From the NCBI RefSeq assembly GCF_030409415.1, contig NZ_JAUFPW010000023.1, positions 1 through 33,518 on the forward strand: a stretch of 33,518 nt of DNA. Direction: 5' to 3'. This stretch comes from Pedobacter aquatilis. Its GTDB lineage: Bacteria > Bacteroidota > Bacteroidia > Sphingobacteriales > Sphingobacteriaceae. This document shows, piece by piece, positions 8,290 through 16,468 of the stretch. A program made the translations under genes and the position numbers. Under the pieces are notes generated by a model that saw nothing but the letters and a program-made list of their open reading frames with translations, had not been told where the DNA came from and did not search any database. How positions within the stretch are numbered: the first letter of the stretch is position 1; each line of letters begins with the position of its first letter.

Positions 8290-8943
8290 ATGGAAAACCA
8301 GCTTACCAACAATGCCAACGCTTTACGATTATTTTTTACAGATGATGTTTTTCTGGTAGAAGATAATTCGGTAGTAATGCAGGCTAGTGAAGCTTCAAAG
8401 CTGGTTTTAGCCTCAGAAGTGGATTCTTTAGCGGGGGTTAAAAACGATACTAATCAAGCTAAAGAAAGTGGTTTAAATGACGTTATTCAATCTAATGAAG
8501 TTAAAAATTATGCTGAAAACGTCGTAAATACTGCTATTCTTGAAGAACCATTACAGCCCAAAAACTTTAAATTTTTAGGTGGTAATAAAAAATCTGTATT
8601 GATTCTTGTACATGATGATACCAATCCTGTAAGTACAGAACAGGGTAGAGAATTGTTAAGGAAAATCGTTAAGGCGATAGATTTAAGTACGCCAGATTTT
8701 GCGCTGTTAAATTATGCATCATACGCTGATGCTGATTTTTCTGAACTAAATAGTTTCTTTAAGCCAAAATTATTGCTGGCCTTTGGAATACAAACAAATC
8801 ATTTAAAACTAGATTTGATTTGGGCAGGTGAAGTAATTACCCATCAAAATACCAGGATGATTTTTGCTCCAAATCTGCACGATTTGGATGCTGATGTTGC
8901 TGCGAAGAAAAAGCTTTGGGCAAACCTTCAAATTATAAAGTAG
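8290..8943 (+). CDS. Unnamed protein, possible DNA polymerase III psi-like subunit
   Basis: A 217-aa cytoplasmic protein with no signal peptide or membrane segment. A short N-terminal piece (ALRLFFTDDVFLVED, 11-25) is followed by a polar linker (about 26-88) and a compact domain (about 90-217). The domain has VLILVHDD (103-110), LLRKIVKAIDL (122-132), LLLAFGI (161-167) and a C-terminal APNLHDLDADVAAKKKLW motif (193-210). The last part follows the P-x-L-x-D-L-x(4)-A-x-x-x-LW pattern of bacterial HolD (psi), which joins chi to the clamp loader; the N-terminal hydrophobic piece plus linker also recalls psi. This is a hypothesis from motif likeness only. rdgB follows after 11 bp, so the two are probably cotranscribed. 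Confidence 0.55.
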   Translation: MENQLTNNANALRLFFTDDVFLVEDNSVVMQASEASKLVLASEVDSLAGVKNDTNQAKESGLNDVIQSNEVKNYAENVVNTAILEEPLQPKNFKFLGGNKKSVLILVHDDTNPVSTEQGRELLRKIVKAIDLSTPDFALLNYASYADADFSELNSFFKPKLLLAFGIQTNHLKLDLIWAGEVITHQNTRMIFAPNLHDLDADVAAKKKLWANLQIIK

Positions 8944-8954
8944 ATTTTTTTTAA

Positions 8955-9527
8955 ATGAAGAAATTAGTATTTGCAACAAATAATCAGCACAAAACAGAAG
9001 AAATTCGGGCAGCTTTAAATGGTAAGTATGAAGTTTTAAATCTGCAAGATATTGGCTGCGATACCGATATTCCTGAAACGGCGGATACTTTTGATGGTAA
9101 TGCAACCTTAAAAAGTACCTATGTTGTTGAGCATTATAACATCGATTGCTTTGCAGATGATAGTGGTTTGGAAATTGAAGCTTTAAATAATGAGCCAGGT
9201 GTTTTTTCTGCAAGATACTCTGGAAGCAGAGATAGTTCTGAAAACATTCAACTGGTTTTAAGGAAAATGCAAGGTTTGAAAAATCGAAAAGCAAGGTTTA
9301 AAACTGTAATTTCACTAATGCAAAATGGCACTAATCATCTGTTTGAAGGTGTAATTAACGGCACAATAAGAGAAGAATTATCTGGAACAAATGGTTTTGG
9401 CTACGACCCAATCTTTCAGCCAGATGGTTATGACATAACTTTCGCGGAGATGGATTTGTTAAAAAAGAATGAAATCAGTCATCGTGCCTTGGCACTTCAG
9501 AAAATGGTAGCATTTCTAAAATCTTAA
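8955..9527 (+). CDS. rdgB: Non-canonical purine NTP pyrophosphatase, RdgB/HAM1
   Basis: 190 aa, usual family length. Hydrolyses dITP, ITP and XTP to the monophosphates, keeping deaminated purines out of nucleic acids. The diagnostic motifs are in order: VFATNNQHKTEEI at 4-16 (nucleotide binding), FADDSGLEIEAL (metal/catalytic), GVFSARYSG, GFGYDPIF, and the C-terminal SHRALAL. It starts 11 bp after the preceding gene with no promoter word between them and its stop abuts the converging OstA-like gene stop. No terminator hairpin is visible between the two, so convergent transcripts may overlap. Confidence 0.96.
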   Translation: MKKLVFATNNQHKTEEIRAALNGKYEVLNLQDIGCDTDIPETADTFDGNATLKSTYVVEHYNIDCFADDSGLEIEALNNEPGVFSARYSGSRDSSENIQLVLRKMQGLKNRKARFKTVISLMQNGTNHLFEGVINGTIREELSGTNGFGYDPIFQPDGYDITFAEMDLLKKNEISHRALALQKMVAFLKS

Positions 9528-11780
9528 CTACTGCTTTGGCGCAATTTTTAGTTTATTTAAAGTTGAATCTTTTTTAGGCAAAATTGGTTTAATCTCATTT
9601 AACAAAGAATCTGTTTTTGCTGAAGTTTTAGGTGCCACAGCTTTTGAAATGTTTTTATCGGTTTGCATAACTTTAGTTTGAGGTAAAGTTGACTTTTTTG
9701 TTGCTGATGGCTTTGCAGCTGGCGCTTTAATCTTTGTCTTAGGCTTTCCTGATGAACCGATAGCCTCTTTTTTAGAACGCGGTCTTTCTTTTGGCTTCCA
9801 AGAAAAGCCCTTTAAAACATTATCTTTTGGTATTTTATTTTCAGGATTTATAGCAGCCTCTACATTGTTAATGTAAGTAATATCATCAATGTCGTTTTCT
9901 TTAAATGTAAACTTTATTCTGCTACTAAGGGTTTGGTTCATTTCTTTATAAACCTTTGTGCTATCATCTTGGGTGTAGTAAATACTTTCTGCATTTCCAT
10001 CAACATATAAAGTTTTCAGTTTTCCTTCTGAGAAAAAACCAGTCATAAATCTGCCTTTGATTTGATTAAAACGCAAAGAATCTGCAGGAGTATTAACAAG
10101 AAATGAATTTCTAAAAGCTTGCAGGTTGTTCAATTTATTGTTTTTAAATTGGACATAAATTGTATCACCAACCATTTGAGAGCCTTCCGACCAAACAATC
10201 GGGTTTACAAAACAACGTAAGGTAGAGTCGGCACTTGTGTAAAACAAGCTATCCGTTTTTGCTTGAATGTTGCTCTTAAAAATCTTCACATTATGATAAG
10301 CTTTAATTGTTCTGGTTTGAATTGTATCTGCAGGATTTATAGCAGAGTCTGGCTTTAAAACTTTGCTTGTAGCATCCTTCAGATTTTTTACTACAGCATT
10401 TTTATTTGCTAAACCATTTGCTGTTGTATTAACTGCTTTTTTTGCCGCAACATTTGCCAAAGCTTTTTTTGCCTGCAAGCTATCTTTTAATTTAGTTGCA
10501 GACTTTATCGTAGAGTCGGGTTTGAGTTTTGATGCAACACTTTTCAAACTATCTGTTTTGATTAATTTATCCGCTAGAGAATCTGTTTTTAATTTTGTGC
10601 TATCTGCAATAATTTGTTTCAATAAATCGGGTTTGGCTGGTACATTCTTATCACCACGTTTATTTTTTGAATTCTTATTGTTTTTTGTTTCAGGTTTAGT
10701 CGCTATTTTAGGTTCAGAAGGGATTTTTTCTTCTTTTTCTGGTTTTTCGGTTGTACCACCTTCATCCTCGTCTTCACCAACCTGGTTATCAGCCTTCACA
10801 GAAATCTTCGGAACAAGTTTTAGCGTTTTTTGTAAAACCATTTGTGTTTCCAAGGTATCAGCACCTAGACGAAGAGTATCAGGTCGTTTTTTATCTTTTA
10901 CGGTTACAGAGTCGCCTGAAATAATATCAACATAAGCATTTTTAGTTACCAATGTGCGTTGGTCTATTTTGTAATAATAGCCCAAATCGCCAAACATTTT
11001 GGTGCCGTCTTTTTTATCTGTAAAAACAATGTTTTTTACCGCTTTTCCGTAACCTGCTTTTCCGTAATAATATAAGCTATCACCTTTTAACGATTTTGTA
11101 TCCTGCGTGTATAAGTTTTTCTTGCCAAAATAGGCATCTTCAGTTAAAGTATTATATGCACCGTTTTCTGTGTACATATTATCATCTTTGCCTTTAATGT
11201 TCGTTGGTCCGTAAAAGTAGGTCCATTTGGTATCTACATTGTATCGCATCGTATCCGACTTAATTGTACTCTGCGGCGTTACAACTAAAACATTATATCT
11301 AAAATAAGCATCGCTGCTATTATTAAAGTAATATCCGTTTTTGCTGGTTAAGGTTACATCCTGCGTTTCAATTTTACCACCACTGGTGTAGGTGCCAATT
11401 TTTGCAACCATGTCATAATCTAAAATGTTCGTAGTAAGGGTAGATTTGGGGTCGACCATTTTGACATTTCCGGTTAAATGCGCATGTTTTTTATTACCGT
11501 CATACTGCAATTCATCAGAATAAATATCTGTTGTTAGCTGTTGGATGTGTACATTTTTGTAAGCTTCAAAATAATTTCTTTCCGTGTAAAATACAGCACT
11601 ATCACATGTTAGTGTCGCATTATCTTGTTGAAAAACCGGATTGATAAGATAAAGTGCCTTCTTTTTGGTATCGCCAGTAACCCTTGTAGAGTTTATAATT
11701 TTTATAATTGAGCCTTTTTTTTGCCCAAACAGTAGCACCGGACTTATTAAAAAGAATAGAAAGACAAATATTTTTTGCAC
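9528..11780 (-). CDS. Large OstA/LptA-like periplasmic protein with low-complexity insert
   Basis: 750 aa with a signal peptide (about 1-19). Residues 22-320 and 486-660 are repetitive beta-strand sequence typical of the OstA-like superfamily (LptA, N-terminal LptD), which carries lipopolysaccharide across the periplasm: DSAVFYTERNYFEAYKNV, HLTGNVKM, YNVDTKWTYFYGPTNI. Between them is a Lys/Asp/Ser/Thr/Ala-rich stretch at about 330-485 with recurring TDSL and KPDS words, and a second basic tail runs from about 665 to the end. The insert splits the beta region and looks disordered. The start is GTG 11780, supported by a perfect TAACTTTG exactly 4 nt upstream. Divergent from tilS. An LPS-transport role is inferred from the fold. 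Confidence 0.85.
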   Translation of the reverse strand: MQKIFVFLFFLISPVLLFGQKKGSIIKIINSTRVTGDTKKKALYLINPVFQQDNATLTCDSAVFYTERNYFEAYKNVHIQQLTTDIYSDELQYDGNKKHAHLTGNVKMVDPKSTLTTNILDYDMVAKIGTYTSGGKIETQDVTLTSKNGYYFNNSSDAYFRYNVLVVTPQSTIKSDTMRYNVDTKWTYFYGPTNIKGKDDNMYTENGAYNTLTEDAYFGKKNLYTQDTKSLKGDSLYYYGKAGYGKAVKNIVFTDKKDGTKMFGDLGYYYKIDQRTLVTKNAYVDIISGDSVTVKDKKRPDTLRLGADTLETQMVLQKTLKLVPKISVKADNQVGEDEDEGGTTEKPEKEEKIPSEPKIATKPETKNNKNSKNKRGDKNVPAKPDLLKQIIADSTKLKTDSLADKLIKTDSLKSVASKLKPDSTIKSATKLKDSLQAKKALANVAAKKAVNTTANGLANKNAVVKNLKDATSKVLKPDSAINPADTIQTRTIKAYHNVKIFKSNIQAKTDSLFYTSADSTLRCFVNPIVWSEGSQMVGDTIYVQFKNNKLNNLQAFRNSFLVNTPADSLRFNQIKGRFMTGFFSEGKLKTLYVDGNAESIYYTQDDSTKVYKEMNQTLSSRIKFTFKENDIDDITYINNVEAAINPENKIPKDNVLKGFSWKPKERPRSKKEAIGSSGKPKTKIKAPAAKPSATKKSTLPQTKVMQTDKNISKAVAPKTSAKTDSLLNEIKPILPKKDSTLNKLKIAPKQ

Positions 11781-11784
11781 CCTA

Positions 11785-11792
11785 CAAAGTTA
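11785..11792 (-). promoter_or_regulatory. TAnnTTTG -7 element, 4 nt before the OstA-like gene
   Basis: On the minus strand it reads TAACTTTG, a full match ending 4 nt before the GTG start. A TTTC lies 21 nt further upstream as a weak -33 candidate. Same spacing as at cysS, lipA, ribH and tilS. Confidence 0.6.
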
Positions 11793-11799
11793 GTTTTTT

Positions 11800-11818
11800 G
11801 TTTCGAACGTTCAGAAAC
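11800..11818. promoter_or_regulatory. Palindrome between divergent promoters
   Basis: GTTTC and GAAAC flank the perfect 8-bp palindrome GAACGTTC, forming a 19-bp dyad between the two outward-facing -7 elements. It has the size and place of a repressor site but no known regulator is matched. Confidence 0.35.
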
Positions 11819-11832
11819 CGATTAAAATTAAA

Positions 11833-11840
11833 TATTTTTG
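11833..11840 (+). promoter_or_regulatory. TAnnTTTG -7 element, 4 nt before tilS
   Basis: TATTTTTG matches all fixed positions and ends 4 nt before ATG 11845. A T-rich match is less specific than the others, but the spacing is identical. Confidence 0.45.
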
Positions 11841-11844
11841 ATGA

Positions 11845-13176
11845 ATGTTACCTTTAAAACAATTTCAGGATTTTATTGAACAGCACAATCTGTTTACAAA
11901 TGGTAACAAAATTTTGCTTGCCGTAAGTGGAGGCAAAGATTCGGTATTAATGCTTCATTTATTCAAAGCCTTAGGAGTTAATATTGGTGTAGCGCATTGT
12001 AACTTCAATTTACGGGCAGATGAAGCAACGCGTGATGAGCATTTTGTTAAAATGTTATCCGCATCGTTAAATCTTACTTTCCATTTAACGCATTTTGATA
12101 CGAAAAAATATGCCGCTGAAAATAAAATTTCTACACAAATGGCAGCACGGGCACTTCGTTACCAATGGTTTGAAGAAATTAGAGCGCAAAACGGATATGA
12201 TTATATTGCGCTTGCACAACACCAAAACGATGCTGTAGAAACTGTATTGATTAATTTGGTTAGGGGAACAGGAATTAGTGGTTTACATGGTATTTTGCCT
12301 AAACGGGATAAACTAATTCGCCCGATTTTGTTCTTAAGCAAAGCAGAAATTAATACTTTAATCGATGAGCATGACTTATCTTTTGTAGAAGACAGCTCCA
12401 ATTTGAGTGCAAATTATACGAGAAATAAAATTCGTTTAGATGTAATTCCGCATCTCCAAAAGATAAATCCTAATCTGGAACATACTTTTGCTCAAAATAT
12501 AAACCGATTTAGCCAATTAGAGGAGTTTTTTAACTTACATATTCAGCAATTAAATAGCGAAATTGTTCAGCAAAGAAAGGATGGTATATACATCGCAATA
12601 GCAGAAATTGAAAAACTTAAGCCAATAAATCTTCTGTTATTTGAACTGTTAAAGCCATACAATTTTTCTGAATCTGTAATTTCATTACTGTTAAATAATC
12701 TTGGTAAGCAAAGTGGTTTAAGATTTTTAAGTGAAACGCATCAAGCATTGATAGATAGGGATTATTTAATCATTTCTTCATTAATTGAAAGTGTGAACCA
12801 ATATAAAATGATTCATGGAAACGAAAACGAGTTTCAATTTGGGGCGCATCATTTTAGTTTAAATTTTACAAATGATATTGCATATACCATCGATAAAAGA
12901 TTGCTGTATGTTGATGCTGGTAAATTAATTTTCCCATTGATAATGAGGAATTGGCAGCAAGGAGATAAATTTATGCCACTTGGTATGCGTAGTTTTAAAA
13001 AGTTAAGCGATTTTTTTATCGACGAAAAAATTTCTATTCATCTAAAGAATGATATCCCAATTTTGATTAATGGAAATGGTGATGTAATTTGGATTGCTGG
13101 CTTTAGACAGGATAACCGCTATAAATTAACCAAGGCAACGAAAAAAGTTGCTATATTCGAAATCAAAATTAAATAA
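11845..13176 (+). CDS. tilS: tRNA(Ile)-lysidine synthase
   Basis: 443 aa. Modifies C34 of the CAU-anticodon isoleucine tRNA to lysidine, using ATP and lysine, so that it reads AUA. The N-terminal PP-loop ATPase domain has LLAVSGGKDSVLMLH (SGGKDS at 28-33), AHCNFNLRADEA, LAQHQNDAVET and DSSNLSANYTRNKIR. The middle and C-terminal parts correspond to TilS substrate-binding domains, ending with MRNWQQGDKFMPLGM and KLSDFFID typical of the C-terminal domain. An out-of-frame ATG at 11841 is ignored. The next gene begins right after the stop codon. Confidence 0.95.
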   Translation: MLPLKQFQDFIEQHNLFTNGNKILLAVSGGKDSVLMLHLFKALGVNIGVAHCNFNLRADEATRDEHFVKMLSASLNLTFHLTHFDTKKYAAENKISTQMAARALRYQWFEEIRAQNGYDYIALAQHQNDAVETVLINLVRGTGISGLHGILPKRDKLIRPILFLSKAEINTLIDEHDLSFVEDSSNLSANYTRNKIRLDVIPHLQKINPNLEHTFAQNINRFSQLEEFFNLHIQQLNSEIVQQRKDGIYIAIAEIEKLKPINLLLFELLKPYNFSESVISLLLNNLGKQSGLRFLSETHQALIDRDYLIISSLIESVNQYKMIHGNENEFQFGAHHFSLNFTNDIAYTIDKRLLYVDAGKLIFPLIMRNWQQGDKFMPLGMRSFKKLSDFFIDEKISIHLKNDIPILINGNGDVIWIAGFRQDNRYKLTKATKKVAIFEIKIK

Positions 13177-13177
13177 G

Positions 13178-13672
13178 TTGGAAAGCAAATACGCGTATAT
13201 CGAAAAACAATACATTGGCCGTGATTATGTTCGCATTTTCATTAGATTAATTATGGCTGCATTTTGTTTTGCTGCATATGTTTACGAACGCGACCGAGAT
13301 AATACGCAAGATTTGTTTCTTGTAGTAGGTTTCGGAATTATCGGCGTTTCAATGCTTCTACTTTTCCTTATTCAATACAAAATTATTGTTGATAACGGTA
13401 GTATGATTTTAGACGGCCTTTGGACTACCAAACGCGTTAAAATCGATTTAAATAGTATAGTTGATGTAAGAAAGGCAACCTATAGTCGTTATTTTTTTAA
13501 TAATCCGGTATATAACCTACATACAAAAGGCACAATTCGCTTCTATTCTTCGGGTAAAGATGCGGTAGTTTTAACTGATCGCGATGGTTTGGAGTATTTT
13601 ATTGGTACTCAGCGACCTAATGAATTGTTTCTGGTTATTAAAGAGGAAATGAAAAGTTTAAACCAATCCTAA
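13178..13672 (+). CDS. Membrane protein with two TM helices and PH-like domain
   Basis: 164 aa if the TTG at 13178, one base after the tilS stop, is the start; the frame is open into tilS as far as a TTG at 13148. Two hydrophobic segments (about 17-33, LIMAAFCFAAYVY; and about 44-63, VVGFGIIGVSMLLLFLI) are followed by a roughly 95-residue beta-rich domain (KIIVDNGSMILDGLW, KIDLNSIVDVRKATY, GTIRFYSSGKDAVVL) resembling bacterial PH-like domains. The layout suggests a membrane-anchored cytoplasmic domain. I do not recognise a specific family or substrate. It is probably cotranscribed with tilS. Confidence 0.7.
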   Translation: MESKYAYIEKQYIGRDYVRIFIRLIMAAFCFAAYVYERDRDNTQDLFLVVGFGIIGVSMLLLFLIQYKIIVDNGSMILDGLWTTKRVKIDLNSIVDVRKATYSRYFFNNPVYNLHTKGTIRFYSSGKDAVVLTDRDGLEYFIGTQRPNELFLVIKEEMKSLNQS

Positions 13673-13805
13673 TTGTAGAGAAAAATCCTCATTATTACTA
13701 CAATTATCTCATTTCTCCCCACAAAATTTTAGAAACCTTCTAAATAGAGCGTTTTACTGAGCGGCATACTTCTTGGGTATTGATTTGCAATCCAAACAGA
13801 TTGTA

Positions 13806-14270
13806 ATGATAAAATTCCTATTTGCTATACTTCTTGTAACAACTTGTAAAGTATCGATGGCTCAAACCTACACAGCCAATGTATCTCAAGACTCGGTGAA
13901 AACACTTAACAACAGAATCGAGTTATTAAAAACTAATGTTAAAATTCTGGAACTGAAAGTTAAGGAATCTGAAGAGGAAGCGGCAGTAGAAAAATTGCGT
14001 TTAAAACTTTTGGAAGCTAATGGAAAGGCAAAAGCATCAGTAGAAGAATCAAATACATATTCAAGTAAAACGGTTAGTGGCTCATCAATAGATATGAAAT
14101 CTATGGATAAAATGTCTATGAAGGTTAAAGGTGATGCTGCTGAAGCTCGGAAAGCCCTTCAGAAGTTTAATAAACAAGTTGCTAACGTAGAAGAAGTTAG
14201 AGCAGAGATAAAAACAGAGGAGCGGAAAATAGGTTACAGAAAGCCATCTGTTGTTTTCAGTTATGAATAA
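13806..14270 (+). CDS. Secreted coiled-coil protein of unknown function
   Basis: 154 aa from ATG 13806, chosen because a signal peptide (MIKFLFAILL to SMAQ) begins there; the frame is open upstream to a TTG at 13773. After the signal, residues about 28-78 form a charged heptad-rich coiled coil (LNNRIELLKTNVKILELKVK and on), then a Ser/Met-rich linker (MKSMDKMSMKVKG) and a second charged helix. A 7-of-8 match to TAnnTTTG (TTGATTTG, 13780-13787) ends 18 nt before this ATG. No homologue recognised; perhaps a small periplasmic structural or anti-aggregation protein. It overlaps the GxxExxY gene by 8 nt. Confidence 0.65.
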   Translation: MIKFLFAILLVTTCKVSMAQTYTANVSQDSVKTLNNRIELLKTNVKILELKVKESEEEAAVEKLRLKLLEANGKAKASVEESNTYSSKTVSGSSIDMKSMDKMSMKVKGDAAEARKALQKFNKQVANVEEVRAEIKTEERKIGYRKPSVVFSYE

Positions 14271-14703
14271 TTTATTTTTTGAAGATCTGCCTAACAGTAA
14301 AGATATGTTATATAAGAATGCCTTAACAGAAATACCTTCACGCAGCGAATTTATGGTCCTGATTAATATTGCAATGAAAATCCATAGGCATTTAGGTAAA
14401 AACTTAAACGCTGGCTTGTACAAACAGGCTTTCGAGGCAGAGTTAGCTGATAAGGGTATTAGCTTTGTAGCAAATAAGCAATATGATGTAAGTTATAATG
14501 GAGTTATTCTAAACTATAAGTTTCATGTAGATTTTTTGGTTGAGAATGATGTTTTAGTAATTGTTAAATCTAGTAAGCAAACATTAGATATAATCGAAAC
14601 TAGTGTTTATCAAAAGTTGGTAACACCAAAACCAAAAACCGTTTTAATAATCAATTTCTATGAAGATTTACTTCAATTTAAAAAGATTATAATTAACGAG
14701 TAA
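14263..14703 (+). CDS. GxxExxY-family protein with degenerate nuclease motif
   Basis: 146 aa from ATG 14263, whose first codons overlap the upstream stop (ATGAATAA). The family (PDDEXK_3-like, function unsettled) normally shows GxGxxExxY near the N-terminus and a D...ExK pattern. Here the first motif is altered (GKNLNAGLYKQAF, 45-57). The second reads HVDFLVENDVLVIVKSSK (88-105): Asp90 and Lys102 are in place but the Glu position is Ile100. The core NKQYDVSYNGVILNYKF is recognisable. So the fold seems kept and the nuclease centre probably dead. Overlap with the upstream coiled-coil gene implies cotranscription. Confidence 0.75.
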   Translation: MNNLFFEDLPNSKDMLYKNALTEIPSRSEFMVLINIAMKIHRHLGKNLNAGLYKQAFEAELADKGISFVANKQYDVSYNGVILNYKFHVDFLVENDVLVIVKSSKQTLDIIETSVYQKLVTPKPKTVLIINFYEDLLQFKKIIINE

Positions 14704-14880
14704 ATCTAATTGTAGTGTTTGTTTGTAAAGATTAATTAGCTCTAATTTATAGCTTGTCCTGTTATCTAAAGTATGATTATAAGTTTAAACCTTGAATTTC
14801 GATTTTTGAAATTTCTGTTTGGATTATTATCAAACAAATCTTAATAAATTTTATTATTGCTAAAACCATATATTCGTTTT

Positions 14881-16377
14881 ATGCAAACACTGCTAACCAG
14901 TACACAAATGCATGATGTTGATAAGTTTACAATTATCAATACGCCAATCGCATCTATAGATTTAATGGAAAATGCAGCAAGAGCATTTACACATTGTTTA
15001 TTAAAAGAAGAATTTGATATTCATAAAAGCATTGCTATTTTTTGTGGTAAGGGCAATAATGGTGGAGATGGCTTAGCAATTGCTCATGTTCTGCTACAAA
15101 ACGGCTACCAAAATATAAAAATTTACATTGTTGATTTTAGTGAGAAAGAAAGCGTAGACTTTACAATAAATCTGCAACGCATTGAAGAATCAAAATGTAA
15201 GAAATTTATTCTTAGTAAATCTTCCAGCTTAAAAAATATTTCTTCTGATATCATAATCGATGCAATCTTGGGTTCTGGTTTAAACAGGGAATTATCTGGA
15301 GATTACTTGGAACTGGTTTCCAAAATAAATTCTTCAAATAAGAAAATTTATGCTGTAGATATCCCAACGGGTTTTTTCTCAGAAGGAAAACTTCCTGATA
15401 CATATTTTGGTATTAAAGCATATAAAACCATTTGTTTCGAACGACCAAAAATTAATTTCTTTTTTCCTGAAAGTAGCCCTGCAACCGAAAAATTCGAGGT
15501 TGTAAACATTGGTTTGAATCAGGAATACCTTCAAAATCAAGAATCTGATTTTTATTTGATTGAATATGAAGATATTCAGAGAACAATTAAACCCCGCAAA
15601 CTTTTTAGTCATAAAGGGACTTATGGTCATGCATTAATTGTTGCAGGAAACAACAAAACGATGGGTGCTGCATTGTTGGCAAGTAAAGCCTGCTTGTACT
15701 CAGGTGCCGGATTAACAACTGCCTGTAGCCCAAATGCTGGTTTAATAGCGCTCAATACTGCAATGCCAGAGGTTATGGCCGTAGAACGTGAAGAAATTAC
15801 TTCTGTTGAAAGCATTGCAAGTTATAATTCAATCGCAATTGGGCCTGGGCTAGGTATTTCTGAGGAAAATGAGGAGTTTTTAGAAAAATTAATCTCTTTT
15901 AATAAATCACTTATCATTGATGCTGATGCTTTAAATATTCTATCTAAAAGACAAGATTTGCTTGCAAAAATTCCTGTCAATTCAATCTTAACACCACACA
16001 TTAAAGAATTTGATAGGATTTTTGGAATACATAAAAGCTGGTGGGATAGAGTTGCGACCGCCAAAATTCAAGCACAAAAGTTAAATGTGATAATTGTTTT
16101 AAAAAATCAATTTACTTTCATCTGTACACCCAAAGGTAAGGTTTACATTAATCCTACTGGTAATCCTGCAATGGCTCAAGGCGGTATGGGCGATGTTCTA
16201 ACCGGAATTATTGCGGCCTTTGTTGCTCAAAAGTACAATGCGTTTGATTCTGCACTGCTTGCTTGTTATCTACATGGTAAAGCTGGCGATAGCTTAGCCA
16301 CAGAAAAGGCTGTTGTTACAGCATCAGAAGTAGCAGAAAGAATAGCTTTTGAATTAAAAGCTGCTTTAACGGGTTAA
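14881..16377 (+). CDS. Bifunctional NAD(P)H-hydrate epimerase / ADP-dependent dehydratase
   Basis: Repairs NAD(P)HX, the hydrated damaged form of NAD(P)H. 498 aa from ATG 14881, where family homology begins (QTLLTSTQMHDVD). The N-terminal YjeF_N epimerase domain has GKGNNGGDGLAIAH and VDIPTGFFSEG. The C-terminal carbohydrate-kinase-like dehydratase domain has HKGTYGHALIVAG, SGAGLTTA, GPGLG, DADALNIL, LTPHIKEF, and the ADP-binding GNPAMAQGGMGDVLTGI. All main motifs are present. TATATTCG ends 4 nt before the ATG, one base off TAnnTTTG at the same spacing as other genes here. An in-frame TTG lies eight codons upstream. Alone between an intergenic gap and a terminator. Confidence 0.94.
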   Translation: MQTLLTSTQMHDVDKFTIINTPIASIDLMENAARAFTHCLLKEEFDIHKSIAIFCGKGNNGGDGLAIAHVLLQNGYQNIKIYIVDFSEKESVDFTINLQRIEESKCKKFILSKSSSLKNISSDIIIDAILGSGLNRELSGDYLELVSKINSSNKKIYAVDIPTGFFSEGKLPDTYFGIKAYKTICFERPKINFFFPESSPATEKFEVVNIGLNQEYLQNQESDFYLIEYEDIQRTIKPRKLFSHKGTYGHALIVAGNNKTMGAALLASKACLYSGAGLTTACSPNAGLIALNTAMPEVMAVEREEITSVESIASYNSIAIGPGLGISEENEEFLEKLISFNKSLIIDADALNILSKRQDLLAKIPVNSILTPHIKEFDRIFGIHKSWWDRVATAKIQAQKLNVIIVLKNQFTFICTPKGKVYINPTGNPAMAQGGMGDVLTGIIAAFVAQKYNAFDSALLACYLHGKAGDSLATEKAVVTASEVAERIAFELKAALTG

Positions 16378-16416
16378 AATATTGTAATTAACATTAATGA
16401 AGAGTTCTCAAAACAA

Positions 16417-16451
16417 AAAAGGCCTGATATTTTAAAAACATCAGGCCTTTT
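16417..16451. terminator. Bidirectional terminator
   Basis: AAAAGGCCTGAT (16417-16428) pairs with ATCAGGCCTTTT (16440-16451) around an 11-nt loop, between the converging NAD(P)HX repair gene and the anti-sigma gene. Confidence 0.9.
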
Positions 16452-16468
16452 ACTAGTAAAATATTTTT

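Noticed and set aside
8809..9294. 161-codon minus-strand frame across the psi-like and rdgB genes
   Set aside because: It lies antisense to a clear rdgB and has no recognisable domain.
10363..10935. 190-codon + strand frame inside the OstA-like gene
   Set aside because: It is the antisense shadow of the low-complexity Lys/Ser-rich insert; its Phe/Ser/Ala-rich translation is what that bias yields and no family features are seen.
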